From positions 1,167,609 through 1,231,608 of the forward strand of contig JAVTVX010000009.1 in the NCBI GenBank assembly GCA_033439265.1: 64,000 nt of DNA. Reading direction: 5' to 3'. The number at the start of each line of letters is the position of its first letter. Positions within the stretch are counted from its first letter, which is position 1. Below the pieces are notes generated by a model. That model searched no databases, was not told where the DNA came from, and saw only the letters and a list, made by a program, of their open reading frames with translations. This stretch comes from Dillenia suffruticosa. Taxonomy: Eukaryota > Streptophyta > Magnoliopsida > Dilleniales > Dilleniaceae. This document shows positions 40,107-53,112 of the stretch, one piece after another. A program made the translations under genes and the position numbers.

Positions 40107-43100
40107 CTATATGTCCACTGTGATTTTAGAATCAAGATGAGTGAACTCCTCAAAATATGCCTTGAAATGCAAGTACGAATGCTTCACATCATCAACTGCA
40201 CACAGTTCTCTGATACTGTGCATGGAAAGTTGCGGGGCTCCAACATCAACAGTACGAATCCCCAAACCACTTGCTAGGATTGGACCAATCGTGGAGCCAC
40301 ATGGCATGTCATTGCGGACGACAAAATCCTGCATCAATAGAAGTTTCAGAAGGGCCATATGATATAAGTCATCCTGACAAAACGACATGAATACTTCATA
40401 TGTTTTATATTGAGAAGTAAAATGGTGAGTGAATGCCTTTTGAGAACGGTGGCAAACAAGAAGGAAATGACATTTGTATCACTATCATTTAACTACAATA
40501 GACTTGTTATAAATCAAGCATACCATGCAGCAACGCAACCCCGCCCCCCCCCCCAAAAAAAAAAATGCTGACTGTAACACTTGAGGCCATTGCTTGGTTG
40601 GGATCTTGATTTTAAGACTTCCAAAAGCAGCATCACAACAAAGAATGCTGAGAAAATAAATATTCCTACCTAAAGTTTCAACTGAGCATAATAACAAGTT
40701 TAAAAGCCAAAACAACTCATCAAATAGCAAGTGGAAATGACCTGAACAGGAAGGTTATGCTTTCCTGCAATCTCCCTGAAGATAAAAGAGGTGACAGCAT
40801 TGGTTGCATAGCGTTGATTTGCGTTGGTCTTAATCACAAGTCCTCCATGCAACTTAGGCTGATGATTTTCTTCATGCTTATCCTGAGAAGGCAGGGAAAA
40901 TGTTACTAAAATATACATATTTAAGGATCCAAATAAAAATTAAAGCACAGGAAAATACCATGTAATTTGGGTGAAGGGCATGTGCCATGTCAGCAGAAAC
41001 AAGGAAACTCCTCTGGATTGCCTTTTCAAGCAGCTGTATACAATGCATATGCAAAAGAAGTTAGTCTCAAGGAGAAAACTGCCTCAACGATTCTATAAAG
41101 AAAGTGATTGGTCCAATCATTAGCAAGATTAATTTGTCTCTATCAAACACCTACACACACATAAAAGAGAGAAAGAAACACACACCATACACAATGAAAC
41201 TAGCATGGAAGAGAATATCTGATAAGCAAAATATTAGAGATCCGATTTGCTTGATATCCATTACTAGCATAATCAAGGCTGCAGTTTGCAACTGAGGAGT
41301 GATATCACTTTCATTGGAAAGTTAACACCAAAGTATCCTCAGCGACACAGGGAACACAGTAAAGTCACCCATTTTCTGCCCCAGTGCATCTGAAAGTGGC
41401 AATTTGAGCAACCACTTTAGAAGCATGCTGCTCCAGCTTTTGAAGCACCGAAGGCATTTTGAAAAGTTTGAATAATAAATATATGTGAGGAGTACAATAC
41501 TGTCATTACTCGTGGCCCTACTGAAGCTCAAAAAGGAAAAGAACAATAAATAGGAAGAGAGCTACTTAAACCAATAATTCAAGAGAATTACAGAGAGCAG
41601 TGCAACCTTAGAATTTGGGCTGAAAGAAGTTGTTATTCGCGATAAACTATCCAACATTGCAGGAGATCCAGCTCCTTGTGCTGAATCAGATCCAACCTCC
41701 TCATGGTCAAACAAAGCCACCATTCTTACACCAGTTTCATCTTCAAGACTACCTTCAGAAGTCGTAGCATCTATCAATGCCTGAAATTGCATCCATCAAT
41801 CAGATAGAGAAGGCTTCTGGCAACATGTGAAGAAGAGGTATATTTACAGAGACAAGAACCTAAATCAAATGCTTGTTTAAAACATGCATTACAGCTTTTG
41901 GATCACAGTTGGAAGTAATTTGAAACTCACTTCCAATGTTCATTTATGGAATCATTATGACAGGATGTTGACTACTGATGTTTTTGTTCATCTGCCATGG
42001 CCCTGTTTTGAAGGCAGATCTAGGATAATTAAACTCCCATCTCTTTCTTTAGCAGTTCAAGAAGTGAGGATGCATACCTTCAAGGAGCAAAATGACATGC
42101 AAAGGTTATCAAGTCTTCCAGAAAATATGAACTCCTTCATGGCACCAGCCACAATACTTGGTTGTGTGTCGCATGCTTGCAACTCAAAATCACAAATGTC
42201 ACCTGGCTGACAGCCTGCTTCAGTTGCAAGTAGCTGGAAGAATAAATGAAAGTTAGATTTATAACATTAAGCAAGAGCAAATATATAACCTCAAGAAAAG
42301 GAGATTCATTTCCAATAAGTGTAGCTGTTCTTCTATGATCTATCCTTTAAACTCAGTCCAAGTGCCTCATATGTAACAGAACATATAAAGAAATCATCAA
42401 AAGACAAGGCTGCAATTAATCCAACCTGAAGAAGAAGTGAATGATGCTTCTTGTTATCAACAGTTGGAGCATTCTCATCAGCCCCTTTATTGAGCTCTGC
42501 CTGTAAAAGTCATTTCAATTGGGTGTTTAGTCCAATATGATATGGTAGATCAAAGGAACAGCTTGACTCAACTTGCACTATAGTGAATCTCAATGTCATT
42601 TCCTTCTCTTTCAGTCCCCAACCCCAAGCAGTTTACCAAAATAAATATGCACATATGAATCCATCAATAGTATCCTGAAACTATTGATTATTTTTTGAAA
42701 TACGTTTCCGAACTGAAAGAGATTGCTTCACATGTTAAGCTACATGCCTCAAACAAGAAACATTGGATTTCACATATTGGCAAGCTTCATAAAACCACAT
42801 CAATTTGGACTGGCTGATTTTGTTCACTGGTAAAGCAGCTTCAACACATGGCTATCGGGGTATTTTTTTTTTAAAAAAAAAAAGATCTGCATTACCATGT
42901 ATTTGTGCTTTGTGCACTGAGCTGAACATAATTTACTTTACTCATAATAATCCAGAACTGACAAAATAATACCTGTACCAGCCACATACATGACTTACCA
43001 TTAGTTGTTAGAGTGAACGTTTTCCTTCTCTTTCCATTTTAAGGCGACGAAATTTGTCTCATAACAATTAGCCAGTACAGATGAAGAAAAGAAGTGCCTT

Positions 43101-43899
43101 TCACTAACACATGGACCTCTATGTGCAGATACCCCAAGAGATCATAGGCAAGTGACTCATACAAACACCAATACCCATTTCAAAACAATGATTTAACTCT
43201 GAAAATACCTTAATAGCAGTAGCCAAGACAGGAACAAGATGAGTATGCTTGTTCACCTTAAATCCATCATTTACTTCTCTGCCATATAAAGAACATATGT
43301 TACAAATCTTGTATTAGATAAAGGAGAACATGAATGACCAATTATCTAACGATAAGTATATAACCTGTCCAAATGAATAGCAAGAGTAGGAATCCTCATA
43401 ATGGGCTCCTGAATTCTCACAAGTCGATGTAAGTAACCACCCTTCCCATCCCTCAAAATCATCCGTCCAGCAATAGTTAAGTCCCGGTCGAACCAAGTAT
43501 ACCACAGCCCACCTCCATAAGTTTGAACACCCACCTCTAAATACCCTCCTTTAGCCACCTAACCAATCACAACACAATCTTTTAGCTCCTAATTAGAATT
43601 TCCACTATTTTAACCAAACCTCACATATTCCCCAAACTTCAATAAGCAAAACAACTGCAAATTTACCTGAGAAACAGGTTTGAGTTTCAAACAAGGACTG
43701 TCCGTGTGAGCACCGATTATGTGAAACCCATTTCCAGCTACATATCTGGATTCATAATTTTTCCCCAAAAGTCATCAACAATCATAATCATTATTCATAA
43801 TTTTTGGGAAAAAAACTAAAAGCAAATTCAGAGGAATATATATATGTTTGTACATGTATATGTGTGTTGTGTGTTGTGTGTTGTGTGTTGTGTGTGTTA

Positions 43900-43934
<35 letters not shown>

Positions 43935-44401
43935 ACTTTGAAAGTGCGAATAGTTATCATACTTTTTGCCAATAGCAAAAGCAACGACAGTAGAATGATT
44001 TCTGGTGAAGAAATACTTCTTGCCAACTTGTAAATTCCAATCCTCTCTCTCCAAAACTTGCTCAAACCCTGCATTTTTTAATCGCTTCTTCGCTTCATCT
44101 ACATACAGATTTATGAAGTTAATATCAACCAAAGCTCAGAATTTTAAGAACTTTACAATGGTTTAATTGAAAAAGATTACTGGTTTGAGAGAGAGAGAGA
44201 TCAACAATGGCAGATTTTTAGATCATATCAACTACAGCTCAGAAATTGAAGAACTTTATCATGGTTTAATTGAAAAAAAAAATCTGGGTTTTAGAGAGAA
44301 AGAGAGAGAGAGAGATTACCAACGGCGTGAAATGCAGTGGGAGAGTCATTCAGGAAGCCGATTAGATCAGAAACCACTTCATTTTCCCCCTCTTTCGCCA
44401 T
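40107..44401 (-). CDS. Aspartyl aminopeptidase (M18), one extra base in exon 5
   Basis: Eleven exons on the minus strand: 44401-44320, 44098-43963, 43745-43667, 43558-43365, 43279-43209, 42500-42426, 42233-42078, 41780-41607, 41033-40959, 40882-40742 and 40328-40107. The metallopeptidase removes N-terminal Asp/Glu and forms dodecamers. Metal and active-site motifs are all present: [63 protein letters not shown] and [13 protein letters not shown]. Ten exons are intact and in phase. Exon 5 is 71 bases where 70 are expected: GATGGATTTTAAGGTGAAC gives DGF-stop, while dropping one T gives [11 protein letters not shown] as in the family. The gene is therefore either newly broken at about 43257-43260 or carries a sequence error in a T run. 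An intact product would be about 467 aa. Confidence 0.93.
43859..43934. repeat. (TGTGTGT)n then (TA)n microsatellite in intron 2
   Basis: Compound repeat 29 bases beyond the exon 2 donor of the aminopeptidase gene (minus sense). Length polymorphism is likely. Confidence 0.85.
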
Positions 44402-44600
44402 CTCTTTGCTTCCCTCTCTCTCTCTCCCTCTCTCTCTCGCTGACCTTCACTGTCGTTTGCTTCGGCTAGAAACCAAATTTATCACTCTCTCCCAAGTAAA
44501 CACTTCGTCCGAGAAGAATCAACTAGGAAAAAGTTTTGTTCCATATGTGCAATTTCTTCAAAGTACAATGCTCCTATTTTATATTCCACAAATTTTGGCA

Positions 44601-44609
<9 letters not shown>

Positions 44610-44667
<58 letters not shown>

Positions 44668-44668
44668 T
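44610..44668. repeat. (TA)n(ATT)n compound microsatellite
   Basis: TA run followed directly by about ten ATT units. Confidence 0.9.
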
Positions 44669-45496
44669 TGTAGTTAATTACTTGAAACCAAATCTAAATC
44701 GAAAATTTTGAAAAACCCAAAAATTTAGATTCAATATTAGTGAGTAATTATCTTGAAATAAATAATATAAAATTTGATAAATTATTTATTTGATCTGATC
44801 TGAACAAACAAGTTAGTTTTTCTTTATTTTTTTTTCTCTTGAATTTGAAAGAAAATTTTATACTCAAAACCATCACCAGATAATTTAAAATTAGGGTTTT
44901 CTGTTTTGAGATGATAGGCCACGAGAGATAAGAATCTATATATCCTATTTGTGGACTTCTCACTCACTCTAATAGATTATATTCTTGATTTATATTTGAT
45001 TTCATCCCGTTTAAGATATTTAGTTGCCAAATTTGAATGAAAGTAAGCAAACAATTGAAATTATATATATTTTTAATATAATATAAAGTATGAAAATGGT
45101 ATTATAGTTAATTCACTTTGATAAATATGACTTTTAGATTTTTTTTTAATTTTATTTTTGATATTTAAAAATCTGACTAATTCGTTTTAAACAGTTATGA
45201 TGAGATTCAATTTAGAGGTTAACTCTTCGCGTGTCTATTTTTTTATTTTCAAAATTGAAATTTTTTATTTATAATCCAAAATCCAACATTCTAGTTTTTT
45301 ATTGGAATTAATCAGGTTCCTTTTCTCTAAAGACAAGCATTAGAATATGTGGCTTTTGTTTCGCATCGAGAATATAAACAAAAAGTTGCATTATTTATAA
45401 TCAAAGAATATTAAGCAAATCGCATCGCAAAAAGGCAAAAAAAAAAAAAAATAAAAGAAGCACCGATCCATCAAAATAAAAAAAACAAGGACATTG

Positions 45497-45706
45497 TAAT
45501 CATGACTCAACTGAATATGAGATTAAGTATTTTTAACTATGATCGAGATTTGACTCTCGTTGAGAGTATTGAACCGTCATGTATATGGAGTATTTCCTAT
45601 TGGAAGACCTATCCTCTAAAAGAAATCACTACAACATTCGGTTTGGATTAATCTGGATAAAGTTCGGGATACCGGACGTCTATGGTATATAAAAAAGAAA
45701 AACATT
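45497..45706 (+). mobile_element. SINE-like copy E
   Basis: Head ATGACTCAACTGAATATGAG parallels copy D. The body is GGTTTGGATTAATCTGGATA, the end GGGATACCGGACGTCTATGG and the tail TATATAAAAAAG. Confidence 0.5.
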
Positions 45707-45813
45707 GTACAAATCCCAAAACATTGGACCGAAAAGCCCAATCTAAATTGTTCACAATCCCAACCGGACCGAAAGAAGCCCATCGATTGGGCCTTCTTCA
45801 GGAATCAGGATCC

Positions 45814-45844
<31 letters not shown>

Positions 45845-46089
45845 GGCATCAGGATCCAGTTTAATGTCTTCAAGATTGGAAACATCCCCGTCTGCAACAT
45901 CTCTCTCTCTCTCTCTCTTTCTATCTTTCTATTTTTGCGAATATGAAGAAAACCAAAGATTTAACTTTCCATTCCAAGCAAAACCCAACTCGCAAATTTC
46001 CAATTTTTCACTTTCAGAATCACAACCAAATCAAGAAACGAAGGCAAGAACATAACAAAGCAGAGCCCCAGAAAACGGAGCATTCATTC

Positions 46090-47993
46090 ATGGCAAAAGC
46101 CAAGAACTTCAAGAACACAGAGACAAGCCTGTCACCCTTCGTGTTCTTTATCTCAGTTTCAACTTTCACTTTACTCCTGTTCTTACCGACAAAAAACAAA
46201 AGAAAGCAAAACCATTTTTCTTCTTCTACACTATTGCTTCTCTCTCTCTTCTTCCCTATTGCTTCCTTCTCTTCTTCTTCTACTACTTCGCCCAATGCCT
46301 ATTTCAGGAAAACTTGAACTCTCTCTCTCCGGCTTCTTCACCACTGGAATTAGCTTCTTTTTCCGCGTTGATTTCATCGGACTTTGTAGATGATGACAAT
46401 GACAAGCCAAAGCTGTAAGCAAGTGGTATATTGCCACTACCGGTTGGCGGGTTGTCGAGGAATTTAAATGAAAAGGAGAGAGAGCTTTTGAAGCAACCGG
46501 AGAGTGAAGATTATGTTCCATGTCTGGAGTTCGGGATTGATTCAGAAAAGCTTCTGCAAAGATTTCAAAGGAGAAGAAAAGGTTTTTAATGGTGGTTGTT
46601 TCAGGTGGGTCAAAAGGTAAGATTTTTGATGCTGTTGTTATTGCTAGAATTCTTGAGGCATCTTTGGTTGTTCCTGTCTTGCAAGTTAATATGATCTGGG
46701 GAGATGACAGGTAAACTTTTAATATAATTTGAAGTACTAGAAGAAAATTTGCTGTTTATATGTTGTTGTCTAGGTTGCATTGCAGTGAATTTTCGGACAT
46801 TACAAGCTGTCAAGAAGACATTACAAGCTGATGTTCGAGTAGTATCATCTTTTCCCTCCACACATTTGGTCTCGAAACTGTCAGTTGAATCAGAAATTCC
46901 TTTTAATGTTTCTCCCGGTTGGATTCGTGCCAAATTCTTCAAGAAAGTAAGAGAAACTTTATTGCTACAGCTAGTGTTTCATTACTTGGTAACTAAAACT
47001 TGTCTTATGAAATTAACTTGGTCTTACATATGTAGATTAGTGAATGTGTTCCTCCTGATAAGCTACGATGTCAAGTAGCTTTTCATGCATTGAAATTTGC
47101 AGCTCCAATACAAGAGCTAGGAAACTGGCTTGCAAGGCTAATGTGGACAGAAGATCCTTATGTTGCCATCCATCTCCGGCTAGAGAAGGATGTCTGGATC
47201 AGAACCGGTTGTCTTACTGGTTTAGGGCTACATATGACAAGATTATCAACTATGATCGGAAATCTCATCTGGAGTTTCTCACCGGAAGACTAAACCTAAC
47301 TAGCAATCAGAGAAGACTTTCAGGACTTTGTCCTCTAGATGCAGTAGAAATAGCCAGGCAAGTAAAATAGTAATTCAGATATGCAAATCTTTAAGGCTTG
47401 TTCAGCAGTCTGAAAATTCAGTTTCTCTGGCAGAATTTTGAAGGCTCTTGGGGCACCAAGTAGGGCAAGAGTATACTATGCTGGAGGAGAGCCATTTGTG
47501 GGGTGCTGGAGCTCCGCAGCAGCTTAAGGCAGATTTCTCAAATTTGGTGACTAAGGAAATGTTGGCTAGAGATCGAGAGCTCTCAACTTTTCTCAACAGA
47601 TCATCTGCCTTAGCTGCTGTTGACTACATTGTGTCACTGAGCAGCGATGTTTCAATTCCTTCACATGGTGGAAACATGGCCAAGCTCTTGAAAGTATTGA
47701 GATTGTTATTTGAAGTGTATGATTATACATAAAGTAGGTAATTTTCTTGTTTCTCTTAATAAGGTCACTGAGCCTATGTTGGTCATCAGAAATTTATTAA
47801 GCCAAACAAGAGAGTGATCCTTCCATTGTTCAAAGATGCCATGATTTCTGAAGCGGAGTTGGGAACTATCATAAGAAAGCTGCATAGGAGATCTCAAGGA
47901 CAGCCAGAGCTGAGGACTTAAAAGAGGGATCGTGATGTTCTAGCATGCCCTGTACCTGAGTGTATGTGCAGAGGTCGCAGACGCATTTTCTGA
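46090..47993 (+). pseudogene. O-fucosyltransferase-family (plant DUF246) fossil
   Basis: Plant Golgi GDP-fucose O-fucosyltransferase-like gene, frame-broken. The N-terminus has a short cytosolic stretch and a membrane anchor (SPFVFFISVSTFTLLLFLP). Luminal pieces follow: LLKQPESEDYVPCLEFG (about 46475), SGGSKGKIFDAVVIARILEA (about 46605, with the usual QRNQI collapsed), DVRVVSSFPSTHLVSKL, PIQELGNWLARLMW, AIHLRLEKDVWIRTGCL (about 47165), NQRRLSGLCPLDAVEIAR, AAVDYIVSLSSDVSIPSHGG and PVPECMCRGRRR before a stop at 47993. Frame changes fall near 46790-46830, 47220-47240 and 47480-47500, and an in-frame stop near 47920, so no full product is possible. Closest remembered relatives are At3g30300-like proteins. 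A GT donor follows WGDDR at about 46709. Confidence 0.85.
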
Positions 47994-48214
47994 ATAGTTT
48001 AAATGAGGTTTATTTAAGGCAACAATTTTGTTCATTATATTACATACTGAAATATTTTTCATTGTATTCTGATTCTTTTTCAAGCAACTTCTTGTTGCGT
48101 CTACTAAATCAAAGCAAGAGCGAAAGCTGCAAAACTTGCCCTACATTTGTTGATGCTAAGAAAGAAACAGTGGAGTACAAGTTCTTGTCTCATTCAGATC
48201 ACTCTAAGCAAAAT

Positions 48215-48266
48215 AAGAGGCATTGAAGATGAAATGTCATAAGAGGCATTGAAGATGAAATGTCGT
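48215..48266 (+). repeat. 26-bp tandem duplication
   Basis: Unit AAGAGGCATTGAAGATGAAA + TGTC(AT) occurs twice in direct succession downstream of the fucosyltransferase fossil. Confidence 0.85.
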
Positions 48267-48294
48267 AGTGCAATTAAACATTTGAAGGATTGAT

Positions 48295-50836
<2,542 letters not shown>

Positions 50837-51143
50837 GCCGGCAAAGGTTGTCCTTCTCTTAGACTGTGCCGAACAAAGGAAGCAATATCATTTATAGAAA
50901 CGTTTGTATAGCTTGGCCCCAAAAAGTTTACTAGTTTCTTGTGCTCAACGGTTCTCTAAGGATATTTTCCACCACTAATAGGATGTAATATGTAAGATTC
51001 TATCAATTTTGTTACTGACTTTTTGGGTCCAGATAATTGTACAGTTATGAGTTTGTTGGTGAATTTCCTAGGCAATTATGTTTTGGCTTCACTTTTGTTC
51101 CTATTGCAACCATATTAGATCTTGCATCTTTATCATAGGATAC

Positions 51144-51332
51144 AAAGTTATATGGGATACCAACGTCTTGTAAGTCTAGTTGCGAGGTACCATACTCCCT
51201 GAACAAAAGTTTCACGTTCGAGTCTTCAGAATAAAAAAACATATGCCTCCTAAATTGGGCCCCACATACTCAAACCAGATTACTCTGATAATCTTGATAC
51301 CCGTTGGTTAAAAAAAATGAAAGTTATATGGG
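51144..51332 (+). mobile_element. SINE-like insertion with target-site duplication
   Basis: Element about 51157-51319 with a B-box-like CGTTCGAGTCT (about 51216) and an A-rich end (GGTTAAAAAAAATG). It is flanked by AAAGTTATATGGG at 51144-51156 and again at 51320-51332. A third copy of the 13-mer follows at 51345-51357 as part of a local 25-base tandem repeat. The body differs from copies A-H, so it may be a second SINE family. Confidence 0.6.
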
Positions 51333-51797
51333 GATAAAAAATTGAAAGTTATATGGGGATCAAAAAAACAATTGGACATGTAGTGTGTGAATATCCACAT
51401 GGGCATATAATTGTCTAAGAACCGAAGTTGTTCAAACTATGGGCCCAGGATGCAAAATCTGCAACAAAGTTAGATCTCTCTCTCGCTTTCTCTCTTAAAG
51501 TTGAGGGTTTCAATTTTTTCAAAGTTATCCTAACTGAACCAGCTGACTGCATAAATGCGGCATATCCTTTTCCTCAACCTCCAAACTTCATCTTTGTTGG
51601 CATGGTCACAGTATATCCATGTTGGACAAAAAATCATAGTTTCAAGGACAAGGAGATAATAAATCATCTAAAGCATTACCCATCAATAGTTAAAAATGCC
51701 AGCCTCATCACTGATGAAATTTCTAAGCTGATATGCAAGCCAATGGAGAAGCTCTTGCCCACGTCCATGGACATTGTACAAACAGACATGGGGTGCT

Positions 51798-51935
51798 TTA
51801 GGATGACTGAATTTGAGATCTGCTGTTGCCATGGAGGAAATAGTGGAACCGACATGCAGATTTCTTGGGAATTCTGCTAAGGTTTTTCTTGTAATCTGTG
51901 TAGTAAAATCCGAACCTACAGTTATTGCCTGCCCA
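51798..51935 (-). pseudogene. C-terminal scrap of a second GH1 beta-glucosidase
   Basis: The minus strand reads WAGNNCRFGFYYTDYKKN followed by LSRIPKKSACRFHYFLHGN and a stop about 10 residues later. This is the GH1 C-terminal signature (RFG.YYVDY.NNL.R.PKKSA.WF..FL). It lies upstream of and parallel to the larger GH1 fossil, suggesting a former tandem pair. The overlapping plus-strand frame at 51428-51880 is a shadow. Confidence 0.75.
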
Positions 51936-51939
51936 GAAT

Positions 51940-52829
51940 TCAAAACATGGTACCTACACCGGATAATATTTGAATGGCTACACTAACATAGAAGGCTTTC
52001 CCATTTTTTTTTTCTTTTAAAATTTCGGTTTGAGTTCTAATACAGTTTCATTCAAAATAAATTGATTTTTTTTGTATTTGGCTTTAAACAAAGAGTTGTA
52101 TTGATAATAAATATCAAGTCAAAATCGGTCCTTCTCATGCAAAAGCAATTTGTGTAATTTTTTTCTTCAAATTTTTAGAAGGTACGGTCGTTTTTCTGGT
52201 CTGATTTCATGACTTAATGCGAGACTTTTCAATTTATTGTTCTATGTATAATTTTTTTTTTTTCTACTGCTACTCACTGTTATCATTATTTAGGTTTGAA
52301 TTGTTCCAATGATGTATTTATAATAAGTGATAGATCCTTATTTTACATATCAGAGTCAAAATTAGCCTGTCTCATGGCTAGATGTAACACTTTACTGTTT
52401 ATTTTTATGGATGTGAATGCTGTTGTACACTTTTCTTTATATATTCATATATTACAATTGTATTTAGTAAAATAAAAATACGATTCTTGTTATTATATAA
52501 AGAAAATAATTATACAAGTGAAGATGCGATATAAAATAGGATATAATGACGAATAATTCATATAACCGATTCCACTTAATAAGATAAAGGGATAAGATAT
52601 TTTTATACGTATGAAAATATTACTTTTTTTTATTTATTGTTGTACAATTTTTTTTAGATTTGAATTGCTCTCATAAAGAAGCACCATCCTGCTTTGTGCC
52701 TCTTGAAAATAATAATTTTTCTTTTATTTCATATTTCCTTTTCCTTAAGTTGTCTTGGTACATGGCAACCAATCAAGTGCCACCCATTACAGAAATACAA
52801 TTTCAGTAAAATATATATCAGAATTAATC

Positions 52830-52874
<45 letters not shown>

Positions 52875-53112
52875 GAAGACCAGCAAAAAATTACAAGCAA
52901 TTCTATTCCTTCTTCAAAATTGCAATCGCAGTAGCAGAATCTCCACAAAACTGTCTTTATTCATCAGACCTTAACCTCATTGAATTATAAATTCAATAAA
53001 CCACTCTGCCTCAAAAAAATGCAACACTTAAATACTAAATTACATATATCTCATGAATCTGCTGACAAAATTTTGCTGCATTGGCACATAGCCATGGCAA
53101 ATTCCGCATGTA
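51940..53112. other. AT-rich spacer
   Basis: No gene seen. Contains an AG microsatellite at 52832-52871. The right end is the 3' UTR of the NSA1-like gene. Confidence 0.4.
52832..52871. repeat. (AG)20 microsatellite
   Basis: Near-perfect AG run. Confidence 0.9.

Larger units (their letters stand above)
44402..46089. other. Divergent spacer, aminopeptidase / O-fucosyltransferase fossil
   Basis: Contains the CT-rich leader of the aminopeptidase (44410-44440), a compound (TA)n(ATT)n at 44610-44668, one SINE-like copy, a poly-T at 45819-45844 and a TGGGCC motif at about 45787. No gene seen. Confidence 0.45.

Noticed and set aside
41371-41465. Short minus-strand frame [20 protein letters not shown] in an aminopeptidase intron
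   Set aside because: Looks protein-like but is only 31 codons, matches no part of M18 peptidases and lacks splice support.
51428-51880. 151-codon open frame on the plus strand
   Set aside because: It overlaps the GH1 C-terminal fossil on the other strand, matches no family I know and has no flanking signals; treated as a shadow.
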